From assembly GCA_026545765.1 (NCBI GenBank), contig JAIFAC010000007.1:1178001-1242000 (forward strand): 64,000 nt of DNA, written 5' to 3'. Below the pieces are notes generated by a model. It saw only the letters and a list, made by a program, of their open reading frames with translations. It was not told the DNA's origin and ran no database searches. The translations under genes and the position numbers were made by a program. The stretch's first letter is position 1; each line of letters starts with the position of its first letter. Positions 52,530 through 64,000 of this stretch are shown piece by piece. This stretch comes from Plantago major. Taxonomy: Eukaryota > Streptophyta > Magnoliopsida > Lamiales > Plantaginaceae.

Positions 52530-55500
52530 TCTATATCCGATAAAGAAGTATACTCTTTTAAGTTATGAAGAACTATCATCTACATCTACAAATGCATATG
52601 CGAATGCTCCAGATAACGTAGTTTATTATCTTTCAACTATACTATAGTTTGCGAAAAGGGAGGAAAAGTACAAAGGACAGGAAACCCACAGCTTACAACG
52701 ATTCTTAATTAATGAAGGTGCATGATTTTTATCTATATCTAAGGCGTTTGCTACCGGTTTACATAAGAGAAGTATATCCGTTTGTCGAGGACTGCTGTCA
52801 AGTCTCTTACTACAAAATACTATACTTTTAGTGATTGTGATCTCTTACTTTAGAGGCAGTTATTGTTGAAAAGAAGAAAGTACTTTGGGCCTTAGAAAAA
52901 GACTCTGGATTATCTGGAATAAAGTACACAATTTACTACTTAGTTATATCTCGACATTGTTGTGACTACTCTCCCTTTTCTCTCTTTAGTTCTTATCTCC
53001 TTTTGCAATGTAACCAAACTAGGTCTAGCTTACGGATGTCATATTCTATGATATTCTATAGTCAAAAGCAGATATTTTTAAAGAAAAACCCAAAGAAGAA
53101 CTAGCCCTACCAAAATGAACTATACCGAAAGAATTTGTTTAGATAGAATTAAAAAAGTATAAAAAAAAGAGCGTAATAGGAAGAACATGTCCCGTATGCT
53201 TGAGATTGATATAGATGGTGCCTTATCAAGACAAACAAGAGTACAAGAAAATAGCAGGCGTCTCATGCTTAGGGAGAAAGGAGGATTACATTCTAGATTG
53301 GATAGAACATTCCCCTTAGAATCTGTTAAAATAGAAAAATAACTGACAATAAAAAAAAGAAAGGCTTAGAACTGCAGCAGCAGCTATTATTGAAAAGTGT
53401 AGATCCTAATTTTAGTTATACCTTATACATGGCATTTGCTCCTATCCTTGTTAGCTTATTAGAAAGATACTTAATAATTTCATGAAACCAGACCAGACAC
53501 CCATACATTCTTACTTGGAAACAAGGAAATGCCTATATATCTCTATATCAGAGAAAAAGAAATACTCTATTAGAGCTCTATTCGTTTTTATCGTTAGAGC
53601 TGGTTACCCAAAACATAGTAAAAGCTTCTGAGCCTTTTGGAATATATGCACTTGAAAGAAAGCCAAATACCCTAATTTCTTATTTCGAGTTCTATTTCGT
53701 TGGGAAAGATACATTATTCTTGACACTGACAATACTAAGTCTGTCACATCTATGACTATCACTACTGAATACACGTTAATGAGCACGACATTATTCATCT
53801 TTGTTTTGTAAACTATCCATACACGACTACAAGATAAGAGTAGGGCTAAACAGGTATACTTCATTAATAGGTTAAAGAAGACATCTATTCTACCTACTAC
53901 ATAATAATATAAATAATACTACCTACCGCCGACTTCGTGGTTCATTGAATCCCTTCATCAAGAAATCCACAAGAAAACAAACTAATATTAGTTCCAAACA
54001 CTCTTTCTAAAATCTAAAACACTTCTCTATCTCTCCTCTCAGAAAAATATGTACTTGATGAACTTACACGCCTAACATTTTCTAGTTCGTCATAGTTTGC
54101 TGAGAAAGATACATTGTTCCTAGAAAAAGTAAATCCCCTTATCCTTATATAGTCTTCCTTACTTCTTTGAAAACCTATACCTGGATTATTTGGTGCGGGA
54201 GATCTTGATAACATAGTTTGTAATGTCTGTGACTTCTATTCGTTATCCAATAGAAACTCGAAATAAGCTAGACTTTATTAATGACTTCTTACATTTACTA
54301 AGACTGACTAGCAACGTGTTTAGAGAACAACTACTGCTACTGCTATTGTTTGTTTGTTACATTACATACATATTTATTTAAATATAGGACTCATGACTGG
54401 CTTAGATATTTTTAGACATAGACATCTTCCTTAATTATCCTTCTATTGAGTTCTTGGTTATGAAGAGTCTTCCAAAATACATAGAAGTCGGGTCGGGCCA
54501 GCCAAAGAAAAAAGAAATATGGATTACTTACAGTTGCTGACTTATCTAGTTGACTTATCCTTGGTAAAAGTTCGTCTTTGAGAGATCGATCAGTAGCATC
54601 ATTATGATTCGTTTATGTTTGTTGGAAGAATATAGTATTATCGGCATATCCAATCCTAAGTCTGACTGATTACCAGCACAATTTCTGAATACTCTATAAA
54701 TACTGTTGAAATTTAGAGACCTTTGTTCTTTTCTCCCTTCATACAGAAATAGGGTATGTTTGGATAGTCTCTCTTCGTATTTTATTTTGGGTATTTTTTA
54801 GCTCCTTCTTAATCTCGCCAATGTAGGATTCTATTCTCAAAACTAAATCTAACTATAAGAAGTTATAATAAATAAAAAGTAAAGTAATAAATAACACAAT
54901 ACAAAAATATACAACAAAGGGTTCTCGGGTCTTAAAGAAAGACAAGAATAACTCTCACAAAAACCACCTTTTTTGTGGGTACTATAAGGATTTAGAAAAG
55001 AGGGCTCATACCAGAAGAGAGGACTCCCTCGTTTATGTCACATGCCTTGTTTCTATACACTTTATAACTTTCCACTTCCTACTAAGGGTTTTTTGTTGGA
55101 CTTTTAGTTCTTTATTGTCTAGCTACGAGAAGGCAAAAATGCCCTTTTCTTGACTTGACCTTGAAAAGCTGTTCCTAAATTTGGGATATATTGGACTTGT
55201 ATATTTTTTTTAGAAAACCTCTAAGCTAATTAAGCCCCCCGCTTACTCACATTGAAGGTCTTATCTATGTGCGGAACTCCTGTACCTATTTCTGGTTAAG
55301 AATAAACCTAAGTAAGGTTACGGTAAGTAATCTTAGATTTCTCCAAGAAGCTTTAGACAATATTAGATCTCGGATGAAGGCATACCTTTCTTTTCTCTTC
55401 CATTCTATTATTTATACCTTGCAGTTGGAAAGAGAGCACAGCTTAGGCAAGTCAAACAACTTAGTGACAATTATACAAAACCATACTAGATTCCCGAACA

Positions 55501-55620
55501 TGTTAGTCATTTAGTCGGCCTTTGCGCTAGTTACAGAAGTTATATCAGTTGAAGGATAATTGTGTAGCTTGTTTTTGGAATACTTAATTTTGTGTTTTCG
55601 TCAGTGTGTAGAATTTCTCT

Positions 55621-55664
55621 AATACCTTGTTTATTTATAAATAATACCTTGTTTATTTATAAAA
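55621..55664. repeat. 22-bp tandem duplication
   Basis: The unit beginning AATACCTTGTTTATTTATAA occurs twice in a row (55621-55642 and 55643-55664), with one mismatch at the final base. Confidence 0.9.
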
Positions 55665-55950
55665 GGCCCTACCTATCAATCTGAGTTTAACTACTAGTAG
55701 TTTTTACGTGTCTGTTCACTATCTTCAATCAATGATATAATATAATGTAGGAATCCCTTCCTAACTTGATGATGTTCTTATAATTATACTTATCAAAATA
55801 CTTATCAAACACAGTATGCCAGCTGTTTTAGAATTATAGAATTTTTTCTGCAGTCTACAACAAATTTCTCAGGTTTGATCTATAAATGTTTTTGTGATGT
55901 ATCCGAGTATTCTATCTTCCGGGAAGTTTTCATTTGATTTATATATTAAG

Positions 55951-55966
55951 ACTTACTTACTTACTT
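55951..55966. repeat. ACTT tetranucleotide repeat
   Basis: Four perfect copies of ACTT, followed by ACTA. Confidence 0.85.
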
Positions 55967-56511
55967 ACTAGCCCGGCACTAAACGAATAACAAACTGGTA
56001 CTTTCTTTACGCATGTCAAGTATATTCTTCCTATCAAAGTCATTGCAGAATAAAAAAGCTAGTAGGCAGCAAATAAAGTGCTAATTTCTATACGGGTTTT
56101 ATATTTATAGATTTATAGAAGAACAAGATACTGACACCTGGTCTAATCTATTAGGTTCCCTATGTCGCATTCAAGGGACCCTTCCTAAGCTATAACTCCT
56201 AACCAGATTATACTATTTGTGAGCTTGCTAGGTAAAATACTTTGTTGGTTTTTGATAAAATAAAACAATCTTCTTTGTAAGGTTTCTACAAATTTGTATT
56301 GGAACTTATGCTATCTCCTACCGGGTTTTATTTTTATAGAGAAGAATAGCTTCTTTTAATCTATTAAGACACCTTACTATGCTTGTCTATACAAAAAGAG
56401 ACCTCCAACAATAGAGCTCCCTTTTGGTACTCATATTGAATTTGATGTTCCTTTCCCGAGATTATCCTAGCACAAAAATTGTATTAACTAAAATTATGTG
56501 ATTTTCACTTG

Positions 56512-56529
56512 TTTCTTATATTTCTTATA
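56512..56529. repeat. 9-bp perfect tandem duplication
   Basis: TTTCTTATA occurs twice in a row. Confidence 0.8.
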
Positions 56530-58630
56530 TAAGAGACACGTCACTGTATATTCGTCCACAATTTTCTTGGTGCCTTGTTCTTTGATATTAGTGTTTCCAT
56601 CCTAAAGACCAAAAAAAAGGTTGGATTCAATTAAGGAAAGTCCTTTTCTTCTCTCTGATTTATTTATTTTACAAGATTCTTATAGAAATATTCTTATATA
56701 GAACAGAACTTGTTTTTGTAAAGTTTCTAGTAATTTATGGGCGTGAAAGACACCTCTGTACATGAAACATATTCTTCTAAGTATATAATAGGTATACATC
56801 TAATCCAAGATTTATTTTGGTAATTAATTGGTAACTAGAGGTATGTATATAGAATTTCTAAAAGAATATCTCTATGAAATTATTTGTTACACACAGACAT
56901 TGAGTCCAATATAATAATATGCTGTTGTCTTCTCCTTTCCTTTTCCTATGGAAGCAAAAACTTAAATAATATCAGTATTTCATAGGCTTTTTTCTCTGAA
57001 GTTTTAATAACCGCAAGGAGGGTTCCTTATCCTTACCTTTTTTTGTTTTCTTTTCTACCCATCCTCGAGTGTACACCTCTTATATACATCTAGTCTTTTC
57101 TAACCACAAGGATCTATAAGTTACCCTACGAAATTTAGTTGGTAATGCAATAACAAGTTAAGAGTAAACATTGTCTTTAATAGAGCATAGTCTTACTAAG
57201 TAAGTAAATTAAGAATTCTAGGTAAAGTAAGACAAATTCTATCTAAATCATTAAGTGAACTACAAAGCAAGTGTACTATATAAAAGCTAAGTTATACGTT
57301 ATAAGTCAAGTAAGGTACATAAGTCTATTCTATAACAACACGAGGTATGAGATATTCATGAAGGCATGTTCTAAGTGTAAGTCATTAATTATTCTACTCA
57401 TATAATAAATTTTCATAAAGAGCTAACCTAAATGTGTTGTGTACGTTACTATGTAAAATAAAGGAGTTCTCTACTAAAATATATTTTTATTTGTGTTCCT
57501 ATTATCCCTTTCTATGTTTCTTAGATCTATGCAAGACTTCAATACCAATCTTTACTTAAGTATTTGTTGGAGTACTTACTGTATATAAATTAAAATGGAA
57601 ATGCTTGCTTAAGGGATTACTTTTTTTGTATACTTGGCATAGATGAAATATAAGTGAAAAGTACGCGTTATAGAATAAAACATAACTTAGTTAATAGGGT
57701 TTACTTGAAGGCATAGGTTCTTTTAACTTCTCCAAAGTGACACTCGTAGCTACTCTATACTATTTTTTACTATGCTACAAAATATAGAAATCCAATAGCT
57801 AGTACTAAGGTTCAATTATAAAAAATTAATGCATAGATTAAGAGTAATAAAAAATTAAAGGAGTAAGGGAATTAGTAGACAACCACTATAGTATAATTAT
57901 AAGTGATTAAACTATATTGTATTTTAAGATCCATAATATATCATACCAAACCTAGTATATGTACCAAAGAGAGATGCCACCCCTTGCATAATGAGTAGTT
58001 AAGTCATAATAAGAAAACCCTTACTTGTTGCTTACATTATGCTACTATAGCAAAAATACTATATAATTACTTAACATGTACAAAAAATTATTTGTTAGGT
58101 AAAGATCACTATAAAATACAAACATACTTATGAGGGAATCTTCTATACCAGATTAGTTCTTACAGGATTACACAAAAATAGAATGAATGCACATTAATGG
58201 ACTCTTCTTTGACAATATTTATATACTTAAGACCAAAGCAAAGGTAGTAGGTACTTTTAAAGTATTCTTATATTTTTCAACTAGAAGGAGAGGGTAGAGG
58301 TCCTAATAAAGCGTTACACCCAACTTAATTATATTATTGAGTAGTATGAGTAAACATGTGTTACCTAGATTTCTATTTGGTTTTATAAATTTTATACATG
58401 CAAGACACCTTAGTTATATCCAATTTTATCCTTTACCTATGTCTTTGTGCTCTAACTCTAATTTTCATTAGAAGTACAACTTAAGGGCTCATCCTTAATT
58501 TATAGTATAGGATCTAAGACAAACGCATAGTAAGTTCATTTTATAACTCTATACCTTTATTTTCTAGCTCAGTCAATATAGCACACCATTATTCTTAACT
58601 TATTGATAAAAAAGCGCAAGAAGTTCACTC

Positions 58631-58650
58631 ATATATATATATATATATAT
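58631..58650. repeat. AT dinucleotide tract
   Basis: Ten perfect copies of AT. Confidence 0.9.
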
Positions 58651-61600
58651 GTTCTAATACACTAATTACATTTCTTAGACAAGGAAGAACCCAAATTTGT
58701 ACACGAGATTAAAGCTTAAACACGAAATAGGAAGAATAGGCGCACCTAGTATTGTTGTAGTATTGTATATAAACTGGGAGAGTAAGAAGTAAGAGTAGTA
58801 AGTGATGTATACTTAATTATTATAGAACTTATTAACAGAACCAAAAATGAAAGATATTATTCTAAGGCATTCCATCTATTTTCATTTAGTAAGAAACCTA
58901 ATATTGTAAGCGAATCTCTTGTTGTGTGTATACTTTTGTCATATGCATTTCTTTGTCATGTATATTATATTATTTTATATTATAATATTAGAATATTTTT
59001 GTTGGTGGATCCTTCCTCTTTATTATATTATTTCTTATTATTTCTAATATCTTAGTTAAATTATATATTGGTGATTATAGCTTGTGTTAAAAACGATTGA
59101 CTTTGGTTTTCATCAATAATTTATAAGGTAAGAACGCTAGGTAAGTATACTTAAAACATTAGGCAAATATAGGGTACTTGGATTATCATTCATTAGGTAA
59201 CAAAGAGGTGTGTGGTAAAGAATACCTAATAAATAATAATTGAAATACCTCTTTATTTAAGTAGGAAGAGATAATAAGCAAGGAATGCTACTAAGCAAAA
59301 CACTTATAGTATTGAGGGTAAATAATATACTAGTGAGTACCTTAATAATGAATACACTATTCCTAACACAAATTAGCTAAGTAGAGGTATACTACACTAA
59401 ACATATACCATGACGAGTAATGACGCTTTATTATATCTTCTCTTCTCTAGTAGGAACCTAAGAACTATGCCCTTGTCTCCTTTATTAAATCTATCTTCCT
59501 TTATCAATAAATAATTTGTAAGAGTACACCCTATGAAATGGTATAGAACTTTTGACTAGGTATAAAAGAAAAGAACGTGGAATATAGAATGTAATAGAGT
59601 AAGTATATCTCCGTAAGTACATAGTATATTGTGTGTGGTTAAAGACAGAGCTATGTATAGTATATTTTAGTACTAAATTACCTAGAAGAGTCTTCATCAT
59701 GTATAGAGTTTAAGTATTAATTCCTATAAGCAAAAGGATATTGAGTACTTGTCCTTATTCCCTTTTATTATATCCTTGTAGGTAATGAGTCCTTTATTCT
59801 TGGTAAATACGTATTTAGCTTACACGTTGCATTATTCCTTTCTTACTTGTTTCCATATATTGTTGTAAATTTCTTCCTTATGTATTCATTCTCTTCTTTT
59901 CCTATCCACTTACATCATGTTCTATACTTGGTTTAGGTGCTTACAAACTATATATAAATTTATTACTAATCCATTAACTACACAAAGGGAACTCTAGTAA
60001 ATAACAACTTAACTTAGAACCTAGAAAAAGAAGAACATATCCCTTATCACTTATCACAAATTATATACTAGCTCCCCTTACTAATCCTATAAAAACTATA
60101 CATAAGCCATGGTATGAAAGAAAAAGTACACATTTGAATGGAAGCTATAAAAAAGGAATATGTATAGAATTAGAGGAAGAAAAAGAGTACATAGTAAATT
60201 AGAAGGCTTATAAAGAAATTGTTCTGATAAGGGAAGTACTCTTGTTGTTATATGCATACACTTATATTAGCTTAACGTAAATATAGAATATAAAGAGCCT
60301 ACAAAAAAGGAAGAAGGGTACCTACCTACCAAGTAAATTAAAACCTATTACTCCTAAGCAGTGAACACAAGTCCTATAGGATTACTAGCTTATATAAACA
60401 ATAGTTCTTTTCTTAGTTAATACTCTAAATAATATCACATATGTATAGTATATGGTAAAGCATACCTAAGTAGAACATTTCTCACATCATCTTCATTAAA
60501 ATATTTATATAGGATTGGTAGTAATAAGCCCTTATATAGTATAGTTAGTTACGCTTACATATTATATTATATCATTTGGTGTAGGAATTAGGAAGATACA
60601 GCATATATATACCATTTATTTATAGGTTACAAGCTACTTAATACTAGTTTAATTTATATTAAGTACATCTTATTTTTATACACTAAACTTTTCGATTTTA
60701 TGAGTACATGTTAACATTCAATACTATTCATTAAGCACATAGAAGGTACCTCTTACACATTTGACACCAACCAGTAGGGCAACTCTCTCCTTTGTTAATT
60801 ACATTTCTTAAGTTCTATAATAATTCCTCTATAAATATTCTACTGTCTTCTAGTTTTTTCTCTTTACTCATGCTACTACATTATTGGAAAGTTTATGAGC
60901 ACGCCTTCTCCCAATTACCAAAGAAGTACATTCCCTTATGAAAGTCAAGTAAGATACAAATGAAAGTAACCAAGTTAGAAATATAGTGTACAAGTTAAAT
61001 TATTATAAGGAGAGTTCTATTCACAAGGTAAAAGTATTGGTCTAAATGATGTACTTAACACAAATTAAGTTAAGATAGAAGTTATATAATACGTGGAGTA
61101 ATCAGTAAACAAAGAAGGTATCTCATAATATTATAGATAGCTGTGATCGCTTAGACTCTTGGTTATATAGAAATATAGAAGTTATTGCTATAGGTTTAAG
61201 GAATTAATATTAATGTGTTGGGTTAGGTTCTTGATCTTACTCCTTACTGATTCGATTTATGAGGTATCTTGTCTTATATGTACATGCCTTCTTAAGCTCT
61301 ATCCCCTATTATATCATCTATAAGGTTTAACCTCTTTAATTTTTTATTCTACTATGGGTGTAATCTCTCTAATGTTGACAATGACAAGGACTTCCGTGCG
61401 ATAGTGGTATTTACTAAACCCAATAAACAAGGGGTACTCCTTCTCTACAACCACCTAGTAAGTATTATATAAAAATAGAGTTGTTCCTAAAACCTATGTA
61501 ATGTATATTTCTTTTTCCTTACCGTGTGTATTTCATATAGGTAGTGTCCGATACTATGCCTATAACATGTTATGTGGTGTGTTTTGCTCTTATTCCTTAC

Positions 61601-61936
61601 TTCTTTGGTTTAACACGAGTAATATAATAACTAGTAAATAGACTCTAAATATTTTACAGTACCTACTCTTTGTGATCTAAGGTAATACACTCTCAAATAC
61701 CCATACATAATATTCTTACATACTTGAAGAAAGCTTTATATGTAACTGAGAAAAAAAGTAAAGACACGTTAGTTAAATTTAATTCATAGTAGATATAGAA
61801 CATGTAAGTTATAATAGAGAAGACTTACCTAAATAGGATACATGTGTCGTTATAAGGGAAATATGGTCTAACAAATCAAAGATAAATAGGTTTTTAAATT
61901 ATGAAGGATATCACTCACAAGAAAAAGTGAGTATGG

Positions 61937-61948
61937 TATATATATATA
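61937..61948. repeat. TA dinucleotide tract
   Basis: Six copies of TA. Confidence 0.75.
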
Positions 61949-63250
61949 AGGAACACGCCTATGATCTTAAGTATATTTGTAAGGAAAACCACAGTATAAC
62001 TTGAAATAGAAAAAGAAATGATAGTGCTCTCTATTTAGTTAGTAGTATATGCATTGCTAAGGGAATAGTTCTATAATATCTAATACCTATGACTTTGGTT
62101 TCTATCTTATTGCTTAATGTGTGTAGGTTCATGTATAACATAAAAACTATATGGAAAGAGACATTTTTTATTAAGGGTATACTTCTAGTTTTTCTTAGAG
62201 GGTTCCTAACATTGGATTACTTAGCCTTAACTATATATCATCTATGTACATAAAATATTTTCTATCTAGTTGTGAAAGGCATCTTATCACTTAGAATAAT
62301 TTATATAACAATTAGCTAGTGTTCTAGTATAGAGTGCTTAGTAATGGAAGTAATGAAAAATGAGTGCTTAAGGATAGAAATATCGGATAGGCCTATAAAG
62401 AGGAGCTACTTAGGGTTGTATATCTTAGCGTATACCTTCTTTTATAGTATTTTATATTGTAATCATAGTCTTCCTCTCTTGGATAATAACAACTTTATAC
62501 TATATACCTTTTTTTTTCTATAAGTGTACTTAGTGGGCAACATAAATAACTTCTAGTATATAAGTCCTTTTTATTTATAATAAAAGATAGAGTCTTCCCT
62601 TACAAAACCATTTTATAATATTTCATTTCAATATACAAAAAATACAAGATAAGTGCTATTTAAGGTATTCTAAACTTCTTTCTATGCCTACCAAAGAGTG
62701 CTAAGGTAAAGGATAATTAAGGAACAAAGTCTTAAAAATAGGGTATAACTATAAGACAACTACAAAGGAAAGAACAAACAATAATGGGAGTACTATGCAA
62801 ATACTATATTTCCTTAAGAACTAAATGGACTGGATACCCTTGCTTCTTTAAGAATATTCATCAGATTAACCCAAAATTAACCTTTACTCATGTATTATAC
62901 TCTAATAACTTTCCTTACAACATTAAGACAATCTTATAGAGCTATGTTTCTATCAAATCTAAATACTTACTCTAAGTATTCAAAATTATTTCTAAGTTAC
63001 TAAGTATATTACCTCTTAAAGTTTTTGTGGTTTTCGTGGCATATAATTATTTGTTGTGAGATATCATCCCCTAGTAGAGTCATTAGAGTAGTAAGTATCC
63101 CATTAAGAATAGAGTATATAAATCCTATAACAACTAAGTACTTTCCCTTGTTATGTACACAAAGATATATTAATGAAACCCATATAAATAAACATGCCTT
63201 CTAAAAGAGAGTACTAGGTAAACTTGGTAATGAATATTAAATAGATTAGA

Positions 63251-63709
63251 CCCTTTTTTATTTTTGTTCTTTGATTTTCGATTTCAAGGTCTCAAGCCAA
63301 GCACTGTCATCGTACGGCGAGAAAGAAGTTTAGAAGGGTTTACCTTGTGCAATACCCACAGTTACATGATCCATCAAAATATTTATTTAATACAGGAAAT
63401 ATACTAAAACAAGGATTCTTTTTTAGAGAGTCTACCATGACACTATTATATCTTACATAAATACATAAAATGAAACAACACCGATAGAAATGGATTTACC
63501 TAGCTTATTTTTTTTATTTTACTCTAATTTACTCTAGTTATTACTTGCGATACTAAGGCACAACTCTATTCTTATAATTCTACAAAACATAAAGAATGCC
63601 AATTTCTTTCTCTTCATTTCTATGGATAGTGGAATAGATTCTTCTTACAATATACTTACAAAAAGGAGATTGGCCACATATCTTTACTCGGGTCTTAATA
63701 GCTTAGTAT
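63251..63709. other. Transitional AT-rich sequence
   Basis: The last AT-rich stretch before the G+C step. It has T runs (for example near 63420 and 63510) and no open frame worth reporting. I see no signal marking the junction. Confidence 0.5.
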
Positions 63710-64000
63710 TATTTACAGGAAACAGTGTACCCAACAATACCATTTACAATAGCAGGCGCCGTTACCGACATTGGGTGTAGTATGGACCCAACCTTCGACA
63801 CTCATCCTAGATATCGCAGGCGGGTTGGTTGTACTCAAAATTATCCCCAAAAGACCTATAATTAGGATGCGTAAACTCCCTTTTCGGTGCGAGCGAGTAA
63901 AAAGAGTCACTACCATCACATGCGTCCAAGCTACATGCAAAGGTGGCACTCTGACTCGAAAACATTTGGCTGTCTAGACCGGTTTGTTGGATACGATGAT
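63710..64000. other. G+C-elevated block of unknown nature, cut by window end
   Basis: By line counts G+C is 47%, 48%, 43% and 48% in the lines starting 63721, 63781, 63841 and 63901, against about 30% in most of the window. Overlapping frames exist on both strands (63771-63977 +, 68 codons; 63713-63949 -, 78 codons), and a third minus-strand frame is open from the window edge down to about 63810. I recognise none of them as a protein, and the stretch does not match conserved rRNA or tRNA cores that I know. It may be the edge of a gene, a young repeat or an insert. Confidence 0.6.

Larger units (their letters stand above)
52041..57100. other. AT-rich region with protein-like but broken minus-strand frames
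   Basis: Minus-strand frames at 52242-52529 (95 codons), 53604-53864 (86) and 54014-54214 (66), and a plus-strand frame at 55269-55514 (81), have more mixed residue compositions than most chance frames here. None matches a family with confidence. The first has a faint resemblance to a copia-type Gag C-terminus. All end in stops or lie in different frames, so if they derive from genes, those genes are dead. The rest is AT-rich sequence with small tandem repeats. Confidence 0.4.
57101..63250. other. Gene-free domain, TpA-rich and CpA/TpG-poor
   Basis: Only one frame reaches 60 codons in over 6 kb (59491-59700, - strand, 69 codons, no recognisable product). In seven sampled lines (57241, 58921, 59161, 59341, 60001, 60301, 61081) CpA+TpG totalled 39 against 56 for ApC+GpT, and TpA exceeded ApT by about 66 to 46; the line at 58921 alone does not show the bias. 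CpG is also scarce. The texture is recognisable by eye from frequent CTA, GTA, TAC and TAG. It holds AT tracts at 58631 and 61937 and no other feature I can support. Confidence 0.6.

Noticed and set aside
52570-52600. Asp-rich VDVDD on the minus strand as a polymerase active site
   Set aside because: Not in the YxDD or FADD form and lacks a surrounding hydrophobic hairpin.
63713-63977. Overlapping frames on both strands in the G+C-rich end as a gene
   Set aside because: Lower stop density is expected at higher G+C, the frames conflict with one another, and no product is recognisable.
63710-64000. G+C-rich end as an rRNA gene
   Set aside because: rRNA genes are often G+C-richer than AT-rich genomes, but I could not find any conserved small- or large-subunit core motif on either strand.

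Overview
This window looks like a 64 kb gene desert. The DNA is AT-rich (sampled lines run about 28-35% G+C), and stop codons are dense in all six frames. About fifty open frames reach 60 codons. Only four reach 100 codons (197, 131, 126 and 104), and none encodes a protein family I can name with confidence. I found no rRNA, tRNA, CRISPR array, intact mobile element, operon or convincing promoter/terminator. That rules out ordinary bacterial, archaeal, phage or compact organellar DNA. The better fits are non-coding DNA of a eukaryote nucleus (for example an AT-rich, repeat-derived fungal-type compartment) or an expanded, nearly gene-free organellar chromosome. The sequence alone does not let me decide between these.

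Layout. About 1-49.7 kb is mostly neutral AT-rich sequence with long A and T runs, small tandem duplications and (TA)n tracts; 14.2-16.5 kb and 26.5-31.2 kb are intermediate. The longest open frame (197 codons, 37551-38144, + strand) lies here, but its third-position G+C is no different from background. About 49.7-52.0 kb and 57.1-63.2 kb have a different dinucleotide texture: TpA is in excess and CpA/TpG are depleted relative to ApC/GpT. This resembles the signature left by repeat-induced point mutation in fungi, though other mutational biases could produce it. Between them, 52.0-57.1 kb contains minus-strand frames with a more protein-like composition. One is faintly like the C-terminal part of a copia-type Gag, but the match is weak.

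At about 63.71 kb the composition steps sharply to about 46% G+C and stays there to the window edge. This is the clearest boundary in the window, and something different (a gene, a young repeat or an insert) probably begins there and continues beyond it.

There is no gene set from which to describe cooperation between genes. The supported annotation is short tandem repeats, AT microsatellites, two hairpins, compositional domains, and a few low-confidence open frames that deserve a database search before being believed or dismissed.
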